64,000 nt of DNA from an uncultured Paracoccaceae bacterium (GCA_947498985.1 CANMMF010000004.1:62001-126000), one strand, 5' to 3'; counted from the stretch's first letter, positions 44,265 through 53,135 are shown. The notes: generated from the letters alone by a model not told the origin. Made by a program: numbers and translations.

Positions 44265-45261
44265 TGCTCCGCAGGACGATGTGATCATGGCCGGCACCAC
44301 CGAAGACGTGGCGATCGAGGCGCTCAAGGACAAGGAGCCCAGCAAGCCGCCGCGCTCGCAGTGGAAGGACGTCTGGGACCAGCTGCGCAAGCACAAGGGC
44401 GCGATGTTCGGCGGCTGTTTCCTGATCTTCATCACCCTGGCGGTGCTGATCGGGCCGTTCCTCTACACCGTCGATCCGCAGAAGCTCGACATCCGCAACA
44501 AGGATTTCCGCCCGATCTACACCGCGATCTGGGATGGCGACGCCAAGACCGGCTGGAACAAGCCGCTGGGCTCGGACCAGCTGGGCCGCGACAATCTCGC
44601 GCAGATGATCGCGGGCGGGCGCGCGTCGATGGCCGTGGGCTGGGCGGCGATGATCCTTTCGCTGGTCATCGGCACCGCCATCGGCGTGGCGGCGGGGTAT
44701 TTCAAGAAGCTCGACGGGCCGCTCATGCGCCTGACCGACCTTTTCCTGTCCTTGCCGATCCTGCCTTTGCTGCTGGTCGCGGTGACGCTTTTCCGACAAC
44801 CGCTCAGGGCCAGTTTCGGGCCGGAAGGCGGCATGTTCATCCTCATTGTCACGATCATCGCCATCACCTCCTGGATGCCCACCGCGCGCATCGTGCGCGG
44901 CGATATCCTCGCCATCAAGGAGCGGGAGTTTGTGCTGGCCGCCCGCTCCATCGGCACCACACCCGGCAAGATCATCGGGCGGCACCTGCTGCCCAACGTG
45001 CTCTCGCCGATCATGGTCTCGGCGGCGCTTGGTCTCGCCACCGCGATCATCACCGAATCGGCGCTCAGTTTCCTCGGCGTCGGCTTCCCGTCGGACTTCC
45101 CGACCTGGGGCAAGATGCTGGCCGATGCGGTGGTCCGGATGGAGGAGTTCCCCGAACGCGTGCTGCTGCCGGGCATCGCGATCTCGCTCACGGTGTTGTC
45201 GGTCAACTATCTCGGCGACGGTCTGCGCGACGCGCTCGACCCGCGTATCCGCGGGCGATGA
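44257..45261 (+). CDS. ABC transporter permease, DppC type
   Basis: 334 aa. A hydrophilic head of about 45 residues, then five or six spans beginning GAMFGGCFLIFITLAVLIGPFL. GSDQLGRDNLAQMIAGGR is the DppC motif, and FVLAARSIGTTPGKIIGRHLLPN is the EAA loop contacting the ATPase. The start overlaps the DppB-type gene by 8 bp. With the binding protein and the divergent double ATPase the importer is complete. Confidence 0.92.
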   Translation: MTNAPQDDVIMAGTTEDVAIEALKDKEPSKPPRSQWKDVWDQLRKHKGAMFGGCFLIFITLAVLIGPFLYTVDPQKLDIRNKDFRPIYTAIWDGDAKTGWNKPLGSDQLGRDNLAQMIAGGRASMAVGWAAMILSLVIGTAIGVAAGYFKKLDGPLMRLTDLFLSLPILPLLLVAVTLFRQPLRASFGPEGGMFILIVTIIAITSWMPTARIVRGDILAIKEREFVLAARSIGTTPGKIIGRHLLPNVLSPIMVSAALGLATAIITESALSFLGVGFPSDFPTWGKMLADAVVRMEEFPERVLLPGIAISLTVLSVNYLGDGLRDALDPRIRGR

Positions 45262-45275
45262 GCAAAAAAGACGCC

Positions 45276-45307
45276 CCGTTCCGCGGGCCCGGGCGGGCGC
45301 GGAACGG
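45276..45307. terminator. Hairpin after the permease operon
   Basis: CCGTTCCGCG (45276-45285) and CGCGGAACGG (45298-45307), a perfect 10-bp stem with a 12-nt loop. The A-run AAAAAAG lies on the upstream side, so the classic U-run would be on the minus strand only. Confidence 0.5.
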
Positions 45308-45466
45308 CGCTCCGGCCAGCAATGGCTTGCGGAACGCGTGTTCCCGCAGGCACCACGGTGCAGAACAGCGTTCCGGATCACACGCCAATCCGTCCCTGCG
45401 AATGCCTTGCCAGCGGTCCTCCCCCACGCCAAATGGGAGATTGTTCCGCACCGGAGGCATTTTTCC

Positions 45467-46516
45467 ATGTTCGAAGATCTTGGCTTCACATCGCTGACCG
45501 CGCCGCAAGTGGCGGTCGGGTTCGCCGCATTGCTCGGCCTTGTCTTCGGCGTTCTGGCCGAACGCACGAAATTCTGCTTTCGCCGCGGGCTTGTGGGGGA
45601 GGACCGCCGTCAGGCGCTCGGCATCTGGCTCACCGCGCTGGCGGTGGCGGTTCTGGGAACCCAGGCCGCCGTGTCCGCGGGCTATATTGATTTCGCCGAC
45701 CACCGCTTCATGGTCTCGGACCTGCCGGTGCTGGCCATCGTCGCGGGCGGTCTGCTCTTCGGCGCGGGCATGGTGCTGACGCGCGGCTGCGTGTCGCGCC
45801 TGACGGTGCTGACCGGCTCTGGCAATCTGCGCGCGCTCACGGTGCTTGCGGTCTTCGCCATCACCGCGCATGCCACGCTCAAGGGTGTGCTGGCGCCCCT
45901 GCGCACATCGCTCGGCAGCGTGACCGTCGATCTCGGCGCCACCACCAGCCTCGCCGCCCTGCCCGGCGGCGCGCTGCTCTGGGCCGCCGTGATCGCCGCC
46001 GCGGCCCTGGCCTATGCGCTCAGATCCGGCAACCGCGCCCTGCCGCTCATCGGAGCGGCGGTCATCGGCGCGCTGGTGCCGCTGGGCTGGGTCGGCACGG
46101 GTTTTGTGCTCTACGACGATTTCGACCCGATCGCGATGGAAAGCCTCAGCTTCACCGCGCCATTTGCCGACACGCTCTTCTGGACCGTCGCCTCGACCTC
46201 GATCCCGGCAGGCTTCGGCGTCGGCCTGATCGGCGGTGTACTGGGCGGCAGCCTGCTGTCCTCGCTGGCGTTCCGCAGCTTCACCTGGCAAAGCTTCTCC
46301 AGCCCGCGTGAAACCGGCCGCTACCTGACCGGGGCGGTGCTGATGGGAACCGGCGGCGTGCTGGCCGGCGGCTGCACCGTGGGTGCGGGCCTGTCGGGTG
46401 TGCCCACTCTCTCGGTCGCGGCCCTTCTGGCCATCGCCTCGATCGCCGTGGGTGCGCTGGTTCTCAACGCCGCCCTCAAGGGCCAATCCCGCGCGATCCT
46501 GCAGCCCGCCGAATAG
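45467..46516 (+). CDS. YeeE/YedE-family sulfur-transport-like membrane protein
   Basis: 349 aa, about nine membrane spans. Three conserved Cys motifs of the YeeE/TsuA fold are present: TKFCFRRG (near residue 31), TRGCVSRLT (near residue 107) and GGCTVGAGLSG (near residue 305). Members carry thiosulfate or other sulfur species through a cysteine relay. GGAGG lies 10 bp upstream of the ATG. The gap before it holds a hairpin, so it is probably a separate unit from the ABC operon. Substrate not determined. Confidence 0.88.
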   Translation: MFEDLGFTSLTAPQVAVGFAALLGLVFGVLAERTKFCFRRGLVGEDRRQALGIWLTALAVAVLGTQAAVSAGYIDFADHRFMVSDLPVLAIVAGGLLFGAGMVLTRGCVSRLTVLTGSGNLRALTVLAVFAITAHATLKGVLAPLRTSLGSVTVDLGATTSLAALPGGALLWAAVIAAAALAYALRSGNRALPLIGAAVIGALVPLGWVGTGFVLYDDFDPIAMESLSFTAPFADTLFWTVASTSIPAGFGVGLIGGVLGGSLLSSLAFRSFTWQSFSSPRETGRYLTGAVLMGTGGVLAGGCTVGAGLSGVPTLSVAALLAIASIAVGALVLNAALKGQSRAILQPAE

Positions 46517-46518
46517 GG

Positions 46519-46593
46519 CTTCTCTGGTTCCGAAATACTTTCGGGGGTTTGGGGGCAGACAGCCCCCAACGGGGGTCCGGGGGTATCCCCCGG
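46519..46593 (-). repeat. Dispersed intergenic palindromic element, copy H
   Basis: On the minus strand: CCGGGGG-ATA-CCCCCGG (46593-46577), ACCCCCG, a middle hairpin GGGGGCTGTCTGCCCCC, then CCCCCGAAAGTATTTCGGAACC and AGAGAAG. The outer modules match copy A closely. It lies between convergent genes. Confidence 0.75.
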
Positions 46594-46635
46594 AGCAGAA
46601 AGAGCGCAGGCGCAGCCTGCACAATCCGATCACCG

Positions 46636-47934
46636 TTAGAGGCTCGGCCCGCTCTTTTCCACCGCGTGGCGGATGCGCCGGACCATGACCCATACCAACA
46701 CCACCACCGGCACTGTCACCAGTGCGGTGATCATGCCTTTCGACAGCCCCGAGAGCGCCGTCAGCGGGTAGAGCAGATAGGTTGCCAGCGACACCGCATA
46801 ATAGCTGATCGCCACCACCGAGAGCCCCTCGACCGTCTTCTGCAGGCGCAGTTGCATATCGGCGCGCTGGTTCATGCTTTCCAGCAATTGCTGGTTCTGC
46901 GCCGAGCGCTGCACCTCCACCCGCGTGCGCAAGAGATCCCCCGCCCGCATCGCCCGGTCGGCCATGGTGCCCAGCCGCCGCTCGGTGGCCTTGACCGTGC
47001 GCATCGCGGGATCGTAGCGGCGCATCATGAACTCCGCAAAGGTCTGGCGGCCCTGAAAACGCTCCTCGCGCAGCACCTCGATGCGCTGGCCGACGATGGC
47101 CTCGTAGGCCCCGGTGGCGCCCAGCCGGAAGGACATCTGCGCCGAGAGACTCTCGAGCTCCGCCGAAACTTCGAGCAGCGCCTTCAGCGTCTCTTCCTCC
47201 TGGCCCGCGCCATGGGTCATCGCCTCCATCAGGCGCGACAGCTCGCCGTCGATCTCCGCCATGCGCGGGCCGATTTCCCGCACCCGGCTGAAGCCCAGCA
47301 TCGACATCGCCTTGTAGGTCTCGATCTCGCAGAGCCGCTGCACGATACGGCCGACGCGCCGCTCGCCGGTGAATTCCTCGGCAAAGACCGCAAAGCGCTG
47401 ATGCCCCGAGGGATCGATGCGAAAATCGCCCGCCACGATGGCCTCGTCGTCCAGCACCCGGCTGACCGCGATGCTTTCGGGCACAAACCAGTCGTTGATC
47501 GCCGCCGCGATCTCCTCCTCCGAGCCGCGCGGGCGCACCCGGATCATCGCCGAGGTGATCCGCACCCCAGGCGCGTCATCGAGCCAGTCCGACGGGAACA
47601 CTTCGAAATCCTTGCCGTCGAACTCGCGGTCGCCAAGACCGCTCAGGAACACCGTGTAGGTCACAAACTCGGTATGCTGTTCCCATTTCAGCGTGTGCTG
47701 GCCGATGCGGCTGGAGTAATGCGTGGCGCCGGGCTGCGGATGGGCCGCGCCGTAGCGGTCGAGCAGGTTCACAAGATGCGCCAGATCGAGCGAGCGGTCC
47801 CGCGAGGCCGCGTTTTTCGGTTTCTTTATCGCCAGATACACCGCCCGGCACGGCGCCTTCAGCGACGGGAACGGCCGTGCATGCAGCTCATTGGCCAGTC
47901 TGTAGCGCAGCGGGTGGTCCTGGATCGGCGGCAT
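46636..47934 (-). CDS. DUF3422 family protein
   Basis: 432 aa. The N-terminus MPPIQDHPLRYRLANELHARPF is the DUF3422 signature. The central 200 residues are helical with coiled-coil-like heptads, and the C-terminus has two membrane spans (AISYYAVSLATYLLYPL, then MITALVTVPVVVLVWVMV). This resembles CorA-like or anchored cytoplasmic proteins; function unknown. CGAGGA lies upstream of the ATG. It converges with the YeeE gene across repeat copy H. Confidence 0.85.
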   Translation of the reverse strand: MPPIQDHPLRYRLANELHARPFPSLKAPCRAVYLAIKKPKNAASRDRSLDLAHLVNLLDRYGAAHPQPGATHYSSRIGQHTLKWEQHTEFVTYTVFLSGLGDREFDGKDFEVFPSDWLDDAPGVRITSAMIRVRPRGSEEEIAAAINDWFVPESIAVSRVLDDEAIVAGDFRIDPSGHQRFAVFAEEFTGERRVGRIVQRLCEIETYKAMSMLGFSRVREIGPRMAEIDGELSRLMEAMTHGAGQEEETLKALLEVSAELESLSAQMSFRLGATGAYEAIVGQRIEVLREERFQGRQTFAEFMMRRYDPAMRTVKATERRLGTMADRAMRAGDLLRTRVEVQRSAQNQQLLESMNQRADMQLRLQKTVEGLSVVAISYYAVSLATYLLYPLTALSGLSKGMITALVTVPVVVLVWVMVRRIRHAVEKSGPSL

Positions 47935-48026
47935 CTGGGTATCCTCGCGTTTGGCCGTAACCTAGCCATACAGCCCTTAATGTAAAGACAAAAACCTTTC
48001 TATTTCAGTAAGTTAGATGGATGCAA

Positions 48027-48035
48027 TTGTATACA
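48027..48035. promoter_or_regulatory. TTGTATACA palindromic site
   Basis: A near-perfect GTATAC-centred palindrome in the DUF3422/DUF6314 gap. A related TGGTATACAA lies before acnA at 56073-56082. GntR-type regulators often bind such sites. Chance occurrence is possible. Confidence 0.25.
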
Positions 48036-48085
48036 GCCGCTTTCTTGTGCACCTGCCCCTCCAATCTTCGGAGAAATTCAGGGGT

Positions 48086-48520
48086 TTAGGCTGCCTGGCG
48101 CGTGTAAACGCTCTGCAGGCGATAGTCCTTTCGCGGGCCTTTGACATGCCAGAGGCAGGACCAGTCGGGCCAGCCCGAGAAATCATAGCGTGCGTCATAC
48201 TGGTCGGGCGCACACCAATGCCGCGCCGCGCCCCCTGCTGCGGGCACGCGGTGAAAAAAGCGCCCGTCATCAAAAAACACGTCGAGATCGCGGGACCAGA
48301 AATAGCGCCGTTCCGCCTGAAACCGGCCCTGACCGGGCATCACAAGATCGCCCCGCTCGACGTAATCGGCGCCCTGCCCGGCGGCTGTCCAGCTTGCGGT
48401 GCCCTCGAAACTTGCCTGCGCGCCGTCGCCATGTGTAATCCGGCGGGCAATGCGCCAGGGGCCCAACAGCGCCTCCAGCGTCAGCTGAAAGCCGGGCTGC
48501 GGCCGGGCGGCGGCGCTCAC
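48086..48520 (-). CDS. DUF6314 family protein
   Basis: 144 aa from a GTG at 48520 that overlaps the stop of the upstream gene (GTGA). LLGPWRIARRITHGDG near the start and YDFSGWPDWSCLWHVKGPRKDYRL near the end are the family's conserved ends; the fold is probably a lipocalin-like barrel. Three genes (48086-49720) run in the same direction with overlaps. Function unknown. Confidence 0.8.
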   Translation of the reverse strand: MSAAARPQPGFQLTLEALLGPWRIARRITHGDGAQASFEGTASWTAAGQGADYVERGDLVMPGQGRFQAERRYFWSRDLDVFFDDGRFFHRVPAAGGAARHWCAPDQYDARYDFSGWPDWSCLWHVKGPRKDYRLQSVYTRQAA

Positions 48521-48855
48521 TCCAGCCGCCCTTCGGTCACATCGCCGCTGTCGCCGGTAAAGCGGATCAGGTCACCGGCGCGGTCCACGTCGTAACACGC
48601 CCAGCCCGCCGCCGGCGGCCATTGGCTGCAATAGCGGTCGCCGCGCGCCTCCCAGCGGCCCCAGCTGTCGCGGCCTGCATTGTAGAGCGTGCGCCCGGAG
48701 GCGCGGAAGTCCTGCCACGCGCCCTCATAGGTCACGCGCGCATCGCTCAACGCCGATGTGATGGCTTCGGTGTCGAGCCTTTGCCACTCCTGCGCCGAGG
48801 CTGGCCGGGCCCAGAGGACCAACGCCGCCAACGCTGCGATTGCGGTCTTATTCAT
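48517..48855 (-). CDS. Small secreted protein, unknown function
   Basis: 112 aa. A Sec signal (MNKTAIAALAALVLWARPASA) predicts cleavage near residue 21. The mature part is rich in Trp and has a Cys pair (YCSQWP, WACYDVD) that could form a disulfide. It overlaps the next gene by 4 bp and the preceding gene by 8 bp, so it is in a tight operon with the VHL-like protein. I do not recognise the family. Confidence 0.7.
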   Translation of the reverse strand: MNKTAIAALAALVLWARPASAQEWQRLDTEAITSALSDARVTYEGAWQDFRASGRTLYNAGRDSWGRWEARGDRYCSQWPPAAGWACYDVDRAGDLIRFTGDSGDVTEGRLE

Positions 48856-49720
48856 GGCCGGAAAACACGTTGTCGCGGGTCAGCGCCACAAAGATCGCGT
48901 CGCCGTCGGAGACCACGATTTCAAGGCAATTGCCGGGCCCGTCGGTGAACTCCCACACGTGACCCTCGCGGGTGTCGAAGCTGACGGTGGCGTCGGGGTT
49001 GAGCCCGCCGTAGTCGCGGCGCACCCCGTCGAAATCGATCCAGTTGATGCCGCGATAGCCTTCGGTGTCGTTGCGCAGCGTCAGGGTCATGAGGTCGGGC
49101 CCGTCGACCGACCGCAAATTGCCCGCCATGGCACAGCGCGGATCGGGCCCGGCCTCGGCAGCACCGGCAGGCGGCGCGCCACCCTGCGCGCCACCCCGCG
49201 TGCCTTCGTCGAACAGCGTGTCGAGCCGGGCGCAATCGCTGACAAACCGGGCCATCTTGTCGCCGATCCCGTCCAGTGGCAGCGGTACCGAGGACTGCCC
49301 GACCACCTCGTAATAAAGCGTGCCGCCCTCCGCGAAGGCCGTCAGCGCCGGGTCGTCGGTTTCTATCGCGAGACCCAGACCCGAGATCCCATGCTCCGCC
49401 GCGACGCCGGTAAATGCGCCAATCGGCCGGTGGCGCACCCCGTCGGGTGTGGTCAGGATCACGTCCGCCGCGTCGCCTTCGCCGCGCCCCGCCACGTCGT
49501 AAAAAAGATCCAGCGCCACATAGGGGCCGCGATTGCCGATCTCGCAGCGGGCCACCGCCTGCACCGCGTCGGCTTCGGGGATCGCATAGCTGAGCGCCAG
49601 AACCGTGTCGAACGGATCGGGCTGCACGCTGCGCGTATAGGTCCAGACCAGAGCCTCCTGCGCAAGAACCGGTCCTGCCGCAAGCAGTCCGGCCACGATC
49701 CTGAACGCCGCTGCCGTCAT
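48848..49720 (-). CDS. Secreted protein with a VHL-beta-like C-terminal domain
   Basis: 290 aa from the ATG at 49720, with GGAGG upstream. A Sec signal covers about 1-20. The middle part has no family that I know, with a Gly/Ala linker near residues 190-205. The last 80 residues read LTLRNDTEGYRGINWIDFDGVRR, then LNPDATVSFDTREGHVWEFTD, then NCLEIVV. This follows the pattern of the von Hippel-Lindau beta domain (W-x-D-x-DG, Y-x2-L-x-P, GHxWxF). Bacterial proteins with this domain are known from Pfam. The match is by eye. A role in binding a partner outside the inner membrane is likely; no enzyme motif is seen. Confidence 0.75.
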   Translation of the reverse strand: MTAAAFRIVAGLLAAGPVLAQEALVWTYTRSVQPDPFDTVLALSYAIPEADAVQAVARCEIGNRGPYVALDLFYDVAGRGEGDAADVILTTPDGVRHRPIGAFTGVAAEHGISGLGLAIETDDPALTAFAEGGTLYYEVVGQSSVPLPLDGIGDKMARFVSDCARLDTLFDEGTRGGAQGGAPPAGAAEAGPDPRCAMAGNLRSVDGPDLMTLTLRNDTEGYRGINWIDFDGVRRDYGGLNPDATVSFDTREGHVWEFTDGPGNCLEIVVSDGDAIFVALTRDNVFSGHE

Positions 49721-49868
49721 CACTGATCCTCCACCCGTTTGCGGCCCCGAGCCTACGCCGCCCGTCCCGGTCAGGCAAATTCTAACCTGCGACACCGCCC
49801 CGCTTGCCCTCCCCGCGGCAGGCCCCTAAGACGGCGGCGCGCCCCCATTTGCCGCCAAAGGACATCCC

Positions 49869-51173
49869 ATGATCCCCCGCTATTCCCGCCCCGACATGGT
49901 CGCCATCTGGTCGCCCGAGACCAAGTTTCGCATCTGGTACGAGATCGAGGCGCATGCCTGCGACGCGCAGGCCCGGCTCGGCGTCATCCCGGAGGCCAAC
50001 GCGCAGGCGGTCTGGAAAGCCAGGGATGTGGCCTTCGACATCGACCGCATCGACGAGATCGAGCGCGAGACCAAACATGACGTCATCGCCTTTCTGACAC
50101 ATCTGGCGGAGATCATCGGCCATGACGAGGCGCGCTTCGTGCATCAGGGCATGACCTCTTCGGATGTGCTCGACACCACGTTCAACGTGCAACTGGTGCG
50201 CGCCTCCGACATCCTGATCGCCGATCTCGAGGCGTTGCTGGCGGCGCTGAAACGGCGCGCTTTGGAACACAAGGACGATGTGCGCATCGGCCGCTCGCAC
50301 GGCATTCATGCGGAGCCGACGACGATGGGGCTCACATTCGCGCGGTTCTACGCCGAAATGGACCGCAACCTGTCGCGCATGCGCGACGCGCGCGCCGAGA
50401 TCGCAACCGGCGCCATTTCCGGCGCGGTCGGCACATTCGCCAATATCGATCCGGCGGTCGAGGATCATGTCTGCGAGCAGTTGGGCCTCGTGCCCGAGCC
50501 GATCTCGACCCAGGTCATTCCGCGCGACCGCCATGCGGCCTTCTTTGCCACGCTGGGGGTGATCGCCTCGTCCATCGAAAATATCGCGACCGAAATCCGG
50601 CACATGCAGCGCACCGAAGTGCTTGAAGCGGCGGAATATTTTTCCATGGGGCAGAAAGGCTCCAGCGCCATGCCGCACAAGAAGAACCCGGTTCTGACCG
50701 AAAACCTCACCGGTCTCGCGCGGCTTGTGCGCATGACCGTGGTGCCCGCGATGGAGAACGTGACCCTCTGGCACGAGCGCGATATCTCGCACAGTTCGGT
50801 CGAGCGCAATATCGGCCCCGACGCGACGATCACGCTCGATTTCGCACTGGCACGCCTCACCGGCGTGATCGACAAGCTGCTGGTCTACCCGCAGAACATG
50901 CTCGACAACATGAACAGGTTCCCCGGTCTGGTGATGAGCCAGCGCGTGCTGCTGGCGCTGACGCAGGCCGGCGTCAGCCGCGAAGACGCCTATCGTCTGG
51001 TGCAGCGCAACGCGATGAAGGTCTGGGACCAGCGCACCGATTTCCGCGAAGAGCTTCTGGCCGATGACGAAGTACGCGCCGCACTTTCCGAAGACCAGAT
51101 CAACGAGAAGTTCGATCTGGGCTATCACACCAAACATGTGGACACGATCTTTGCGCGGGTGTTCGGCGACTGA
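49869..51173 (+). CDS. purB: Adenylosuccinate lyase
   Basis: 434 aa. It acts twice in purine synthesis. The start MIPRYSRPDMVAIW is typical. TSSDVLDT near residue 97 and GRSHGIHAEPTT near residue 140 hold catalytic residues, and the signature GSSAMPHKKNP lies near residue 265. Length normal. It probably forms its own unit; the next small gene has a separate promoter. Confidence 0.97.
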   Translation: MIPRYSRPDMVAIWSPETKFRIWYEIEAHACDAQARLGVIPEANAQAVWKARDVAFDIDRIDEIERETKHDVIAFLTHLAEIIGHDEARFVHQGMTSSDVLDTTFNVQLVRASDILIADLEALLAALKRRALEHKDDVRIGRSHGIHAEPTTMGLTFARFYAEMDRNLSRMRDARAEIATGAISGAVGTFANIDPAVEDHVCEQLGLVPEPISTQVIPRDRHAAFFATLGVIASSIENIATEIRHMQRTEVLEAAEYFSMGQKGSSAMPHKKNPVLTENLTGLARLVRMTVVPAMENVTLWHERDISHSSVERNIGPDATITLDFALARLTGVIDKLLVYPQNMLDNMNRFPGLVMSQRVLLALTQAGVSREDAYRLVQRNAMKVWDQRTDFREELLADDEVRAALSEDQINEKFDLGYHTKHVDTIFARVFGD

Positions 51174-51235
51174 CCCTTGCGGCCTCTATTTCGGGCATTT
51201 GCCCCGGGGATGCAGCGAGGCCGGGGCGGCATGTT

Positions 51236-51263
51236 TTGACGGGCGCTTTTTCCGTGCTATCGT
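51236..51263 (+). promoter_or_regulatory. Candidate sigma70 promoter of the 52-residue gene
   Basis: TTGACG (51236-51241) and TATCGT (51258-51263), spacing 16 bp, about 28 bp before the ATG. Confidence 0.5.
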
Positions 51264-51291
51264 CTTGGGTGTCACAACAGGAGGACGATTG

Positions 51292-51450
51292 ATGACAATC
51301 AAGACGCTTCTGGCCGCCGCGGCGCTGACCTTGTCGCCCGCTCTGGCCATGGCCGCCTGCTACGAAGGGCATGAGAAACAGGCCATGTCCTGCGCCGACG
51401 GGACGGTCTACGACACCGCGACAAACAGCTGCAAGGTGGTGTCCGGCTGA
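51292..51450 (+). CDS. 52-residue secreted protein with three cysteines
   Basis: 52 aa. A Sec signal (MTIKTLLAAAALTLSPALAMA) leaves a mature peptide of about 31 residues with Cys in ACYEG, MSCADG and NSCKVV. GGAGG lies upstream of the ATG. A promoter (51236-51263) and an intrinsic terminator (51486-51513) frame it as a single-gene transcript, which supports that it is real. The pattern resembles small chitin-binding-like or CxC repeats, also seen as CAEGQVRDEDTGTC in the next protein. Function unknown. Confidence 0.8.
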   Translation: MTIKTLLAAAALTLSPALAMAACYEGHEKQAMSCADGTVYDTATNSCKVVSG

Positions 51451-51485
51451 AGGCCGGGCGTTCCCTGCAACGCACAAACACGTGA

Positions 51486-51513
51486 AGGCGGCCGGTTGGC
51501 CGCCTCCTTTTTT
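51486..51513 (+). terminator. Intrinsic terminator
   Basis: AGGCGGCC (51486-51493), loop GGTT, GGCCGCCT (51498-51505), then CCTTTTTT. A perfect 8-bp stem and a U-run: the clearest Rho-independent terminator in the window. Confidence 0.9.
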
Positions 51514-51557
51514 GGGACTACCTGAACCTGCGTGTCCTTTGCCATCGGAGATCCCGC

Positions 51558-52076
51558 ATGCGCCTCGCCATCGTGTTATTGAGTGTTCTGCCAACCGGCC
51601 TCTGGGCCGCGGGCTCTGTCACCACCACGCCGCCACCGCCCCCGGACTGCGCCGAAGGCCAGGTCAGGGACGAAGACACCGGCACTTGCATGGACGCAAA
51701 AGACTCCCGGCTCAACGATGCAGAGCGCATGCGCGCGGTGCGCGCTCTGGCCTATGCGGGCCGGTTCGGCCACGCCTCCGAAGTGCTCGACGCCTTGCGC
51801 GATCAGACCGCGGATCTGGCCCTGACCTATCGCGGTTTTATTGCGCGCCGTGAGGGCGATCACGCGGGCGCGCGGATCTGGTACGAACAGGCGCTCGCGC
51901 AAAACCCGGCGAACCATCTGGCGCGCAGCTACATGGCGCAGGGGTGGCTGTCGGAGGGCAAGGACCAGGCCGCGCGCGACGCGCTCAGCGAGATCCGCAA
52001 GCGCGGCGGCCGCGGCACCTGGGCCGAACTCTCCCTGCGCCTGGCTTTGGACAGCGGCAAAACCACCCGTTATTGA
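51558..52076 (+). CDS. Secreted TPR-type protein
   Basis: 172 aa. Signal peptide to about residue 18 (MRLAIVLLSVLPTGLWAAG). A short CAEGQVRDEDTGTC segment follows (compare the 52-residue gene). Residues 55-165 are helical pairs with TPR spacing: ALAYAGRFGHASEVLDAL, then GFIARREGDHAGARIWYEQAL, then YMAQGWLSEGKDQAARDAL. It may bind partners in the periplasm. No further function is evident. Confidence 0.8.
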   Translation: MRLAIVLLSVLPTGLWAAGSVTTTPPPPPDCAEGQVRDEDTGTCMDAKDSRLNDAERMRAVRALAYAGRFGHASEVLDALRDQTADLALTYRGFIARREGDHAGARIWYEQALAQNPANHLARSYMAQGWLSEGKDQAARDALSEIRKRGGRGTWAELSLRLALDSGKTTRY

Positions 52077-52388
52077 CCCGTCCCGCCATGTGCATGGTGG
52101 CGGCCCGCCATCTGCGCAGAGGTGGTCGTGGCCTGTGTGTTGACGAAAGACATACCGTCGATGGGTGCGGGAAGACGCGCCCTCAGAAGACTGACTGCCG
52201 ACGCCCCTGATATGCCTTGCGTCGTCCCGGCCATGACCGGCGCCACGTCGGCAGCGACTGGCAAAATGGTCACTCTTTTTGTTGGCGGACCGAATCGAAT
52301 CCCAGGAAATTTGCCGACGGCATGACCGCCGAATGTCCGGAGCGTGCCACCCTGGCGCGGCACCGGACCGCGGCGATGCGCGGCGCCG
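52077..52388. other. 312-bp gap without a supported gene
   Basis: A 67-codon frame from 52122 has no ribosome-binding site and no protein-like pattern, and frames on the other strand are no better. No hairpin with a U-run is seen either. Confidence 0.5.
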
Positions 52389-53006
52389 TCAATGCTTCAC
52401 AGGTTCCGACAACATCTCCGAAAGGGTCAGCAGCATGTCTTCGAGCCGGTCAAGTTCGTCATGCCCGACCTCCGAGGCATGCGCGCCGAACTTTGCACGG
52501 GCCGCGCGTGTGCTGCGGATCAACCGCGACAGAACGGGCGCCATCTGCTTTTGCACCGCTTCGCCAAACTCCTCGACAGCGCGCACGGCTTCGTCGCTTT
52601 TGGTCATCTCGCAGACATCGACGAAATCGAGCACCATATCCCAGATCGTGCGCGACGTGAGTTCCTCTTTCGACAGGGCCGGGACCGTGGGCGCGATGGC
52701 GGTCAGATCGCCGTTGGTCACCAGACAGATCATCGTGTCGCGCAAATCCTTGTTCTGGCGCAATTCCCGCGCGAAGTCGGCGCCGTTGCCGTCCGGCATC
52801 CGGTGATCCAGCAGGATCAGATCGGGGCGCACGGAGCCAAGGATCTGCCGCGCCCCCTCGATCGTGTCGCATTCCAGCAGCGACATGTCCGGCTTGTCCT
52901 TCTCCATGCACCGCCGCAACATCCTGCGATCAAACGGGTCATCATCGACGACAAGGCACGTCTCCACTTTTCTTTGCACGACGGTTCCCCGTTGATTGAT
53001 CTGCAT
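52389..53006 (-). CDS. Response regulator with a receiver and a helical C-terminus
   Basis: 205 aa. LVVDDDPFDRRMLRR has the acidic residues and LLDHRMPDGNG the phospho-acceptor Asp67. The Lys of the fifth strand is not evident (ICLVTNGDL replaces the usual Thr/Ser and Lys context). Residues 120-205 are helical (AVRAVEEFGEAVQKQM, LDRLEDMLLTLSEML) without a DNA-binding motif. It diverges from the FliG gene. This may be a chemotaxis- or motility-type adaptor, which is inference from the neighbour. Confidence 0.8.
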   Translation of the reverse strand: MQINQRGTVVQRKVETCLVVDDDPFDRRMLRRCMEKDKPDMSLLECDTIEGARQILGSVRPDLILLDHRMPDGNGADFARELRQNKDLRDTMICLVTNGDLTAIAPTVPALSKEELTSRTIWDMVLDFVDVCEMTKSDEAVRAVEEFGEAVQKQMAPVLSRLIRSTRAARAKFGAHASEVGHDELDRLEDMLLTLSEMLSEPVKH

Positions 53007-53135
53007 ATGATGTCCTCCGACCCATTCCCGGAGAAGTTAGGCGCTGCGGTGCAAATGAAGTCTTAAGGTCCACCCGAAAACCATTTGCAATTTTAGACAA
53101 GTCATGGCCAAAACCCGGGGCGCGACGATACCGTC

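Noticed and set aside
45276-45307. Intrinsic terminator of the permease operon with a U-run
   Set aside because: The hairpin is real, but the homopolymer run lies on the wrong side for the plus strand, so it is listed only as a hairpin of moderate confidence.
52122-52325. 67-residue protein in the gap after the TPR gene
   Set aside because: No ribosome-binding site, no family pattern and no support from codon positions.
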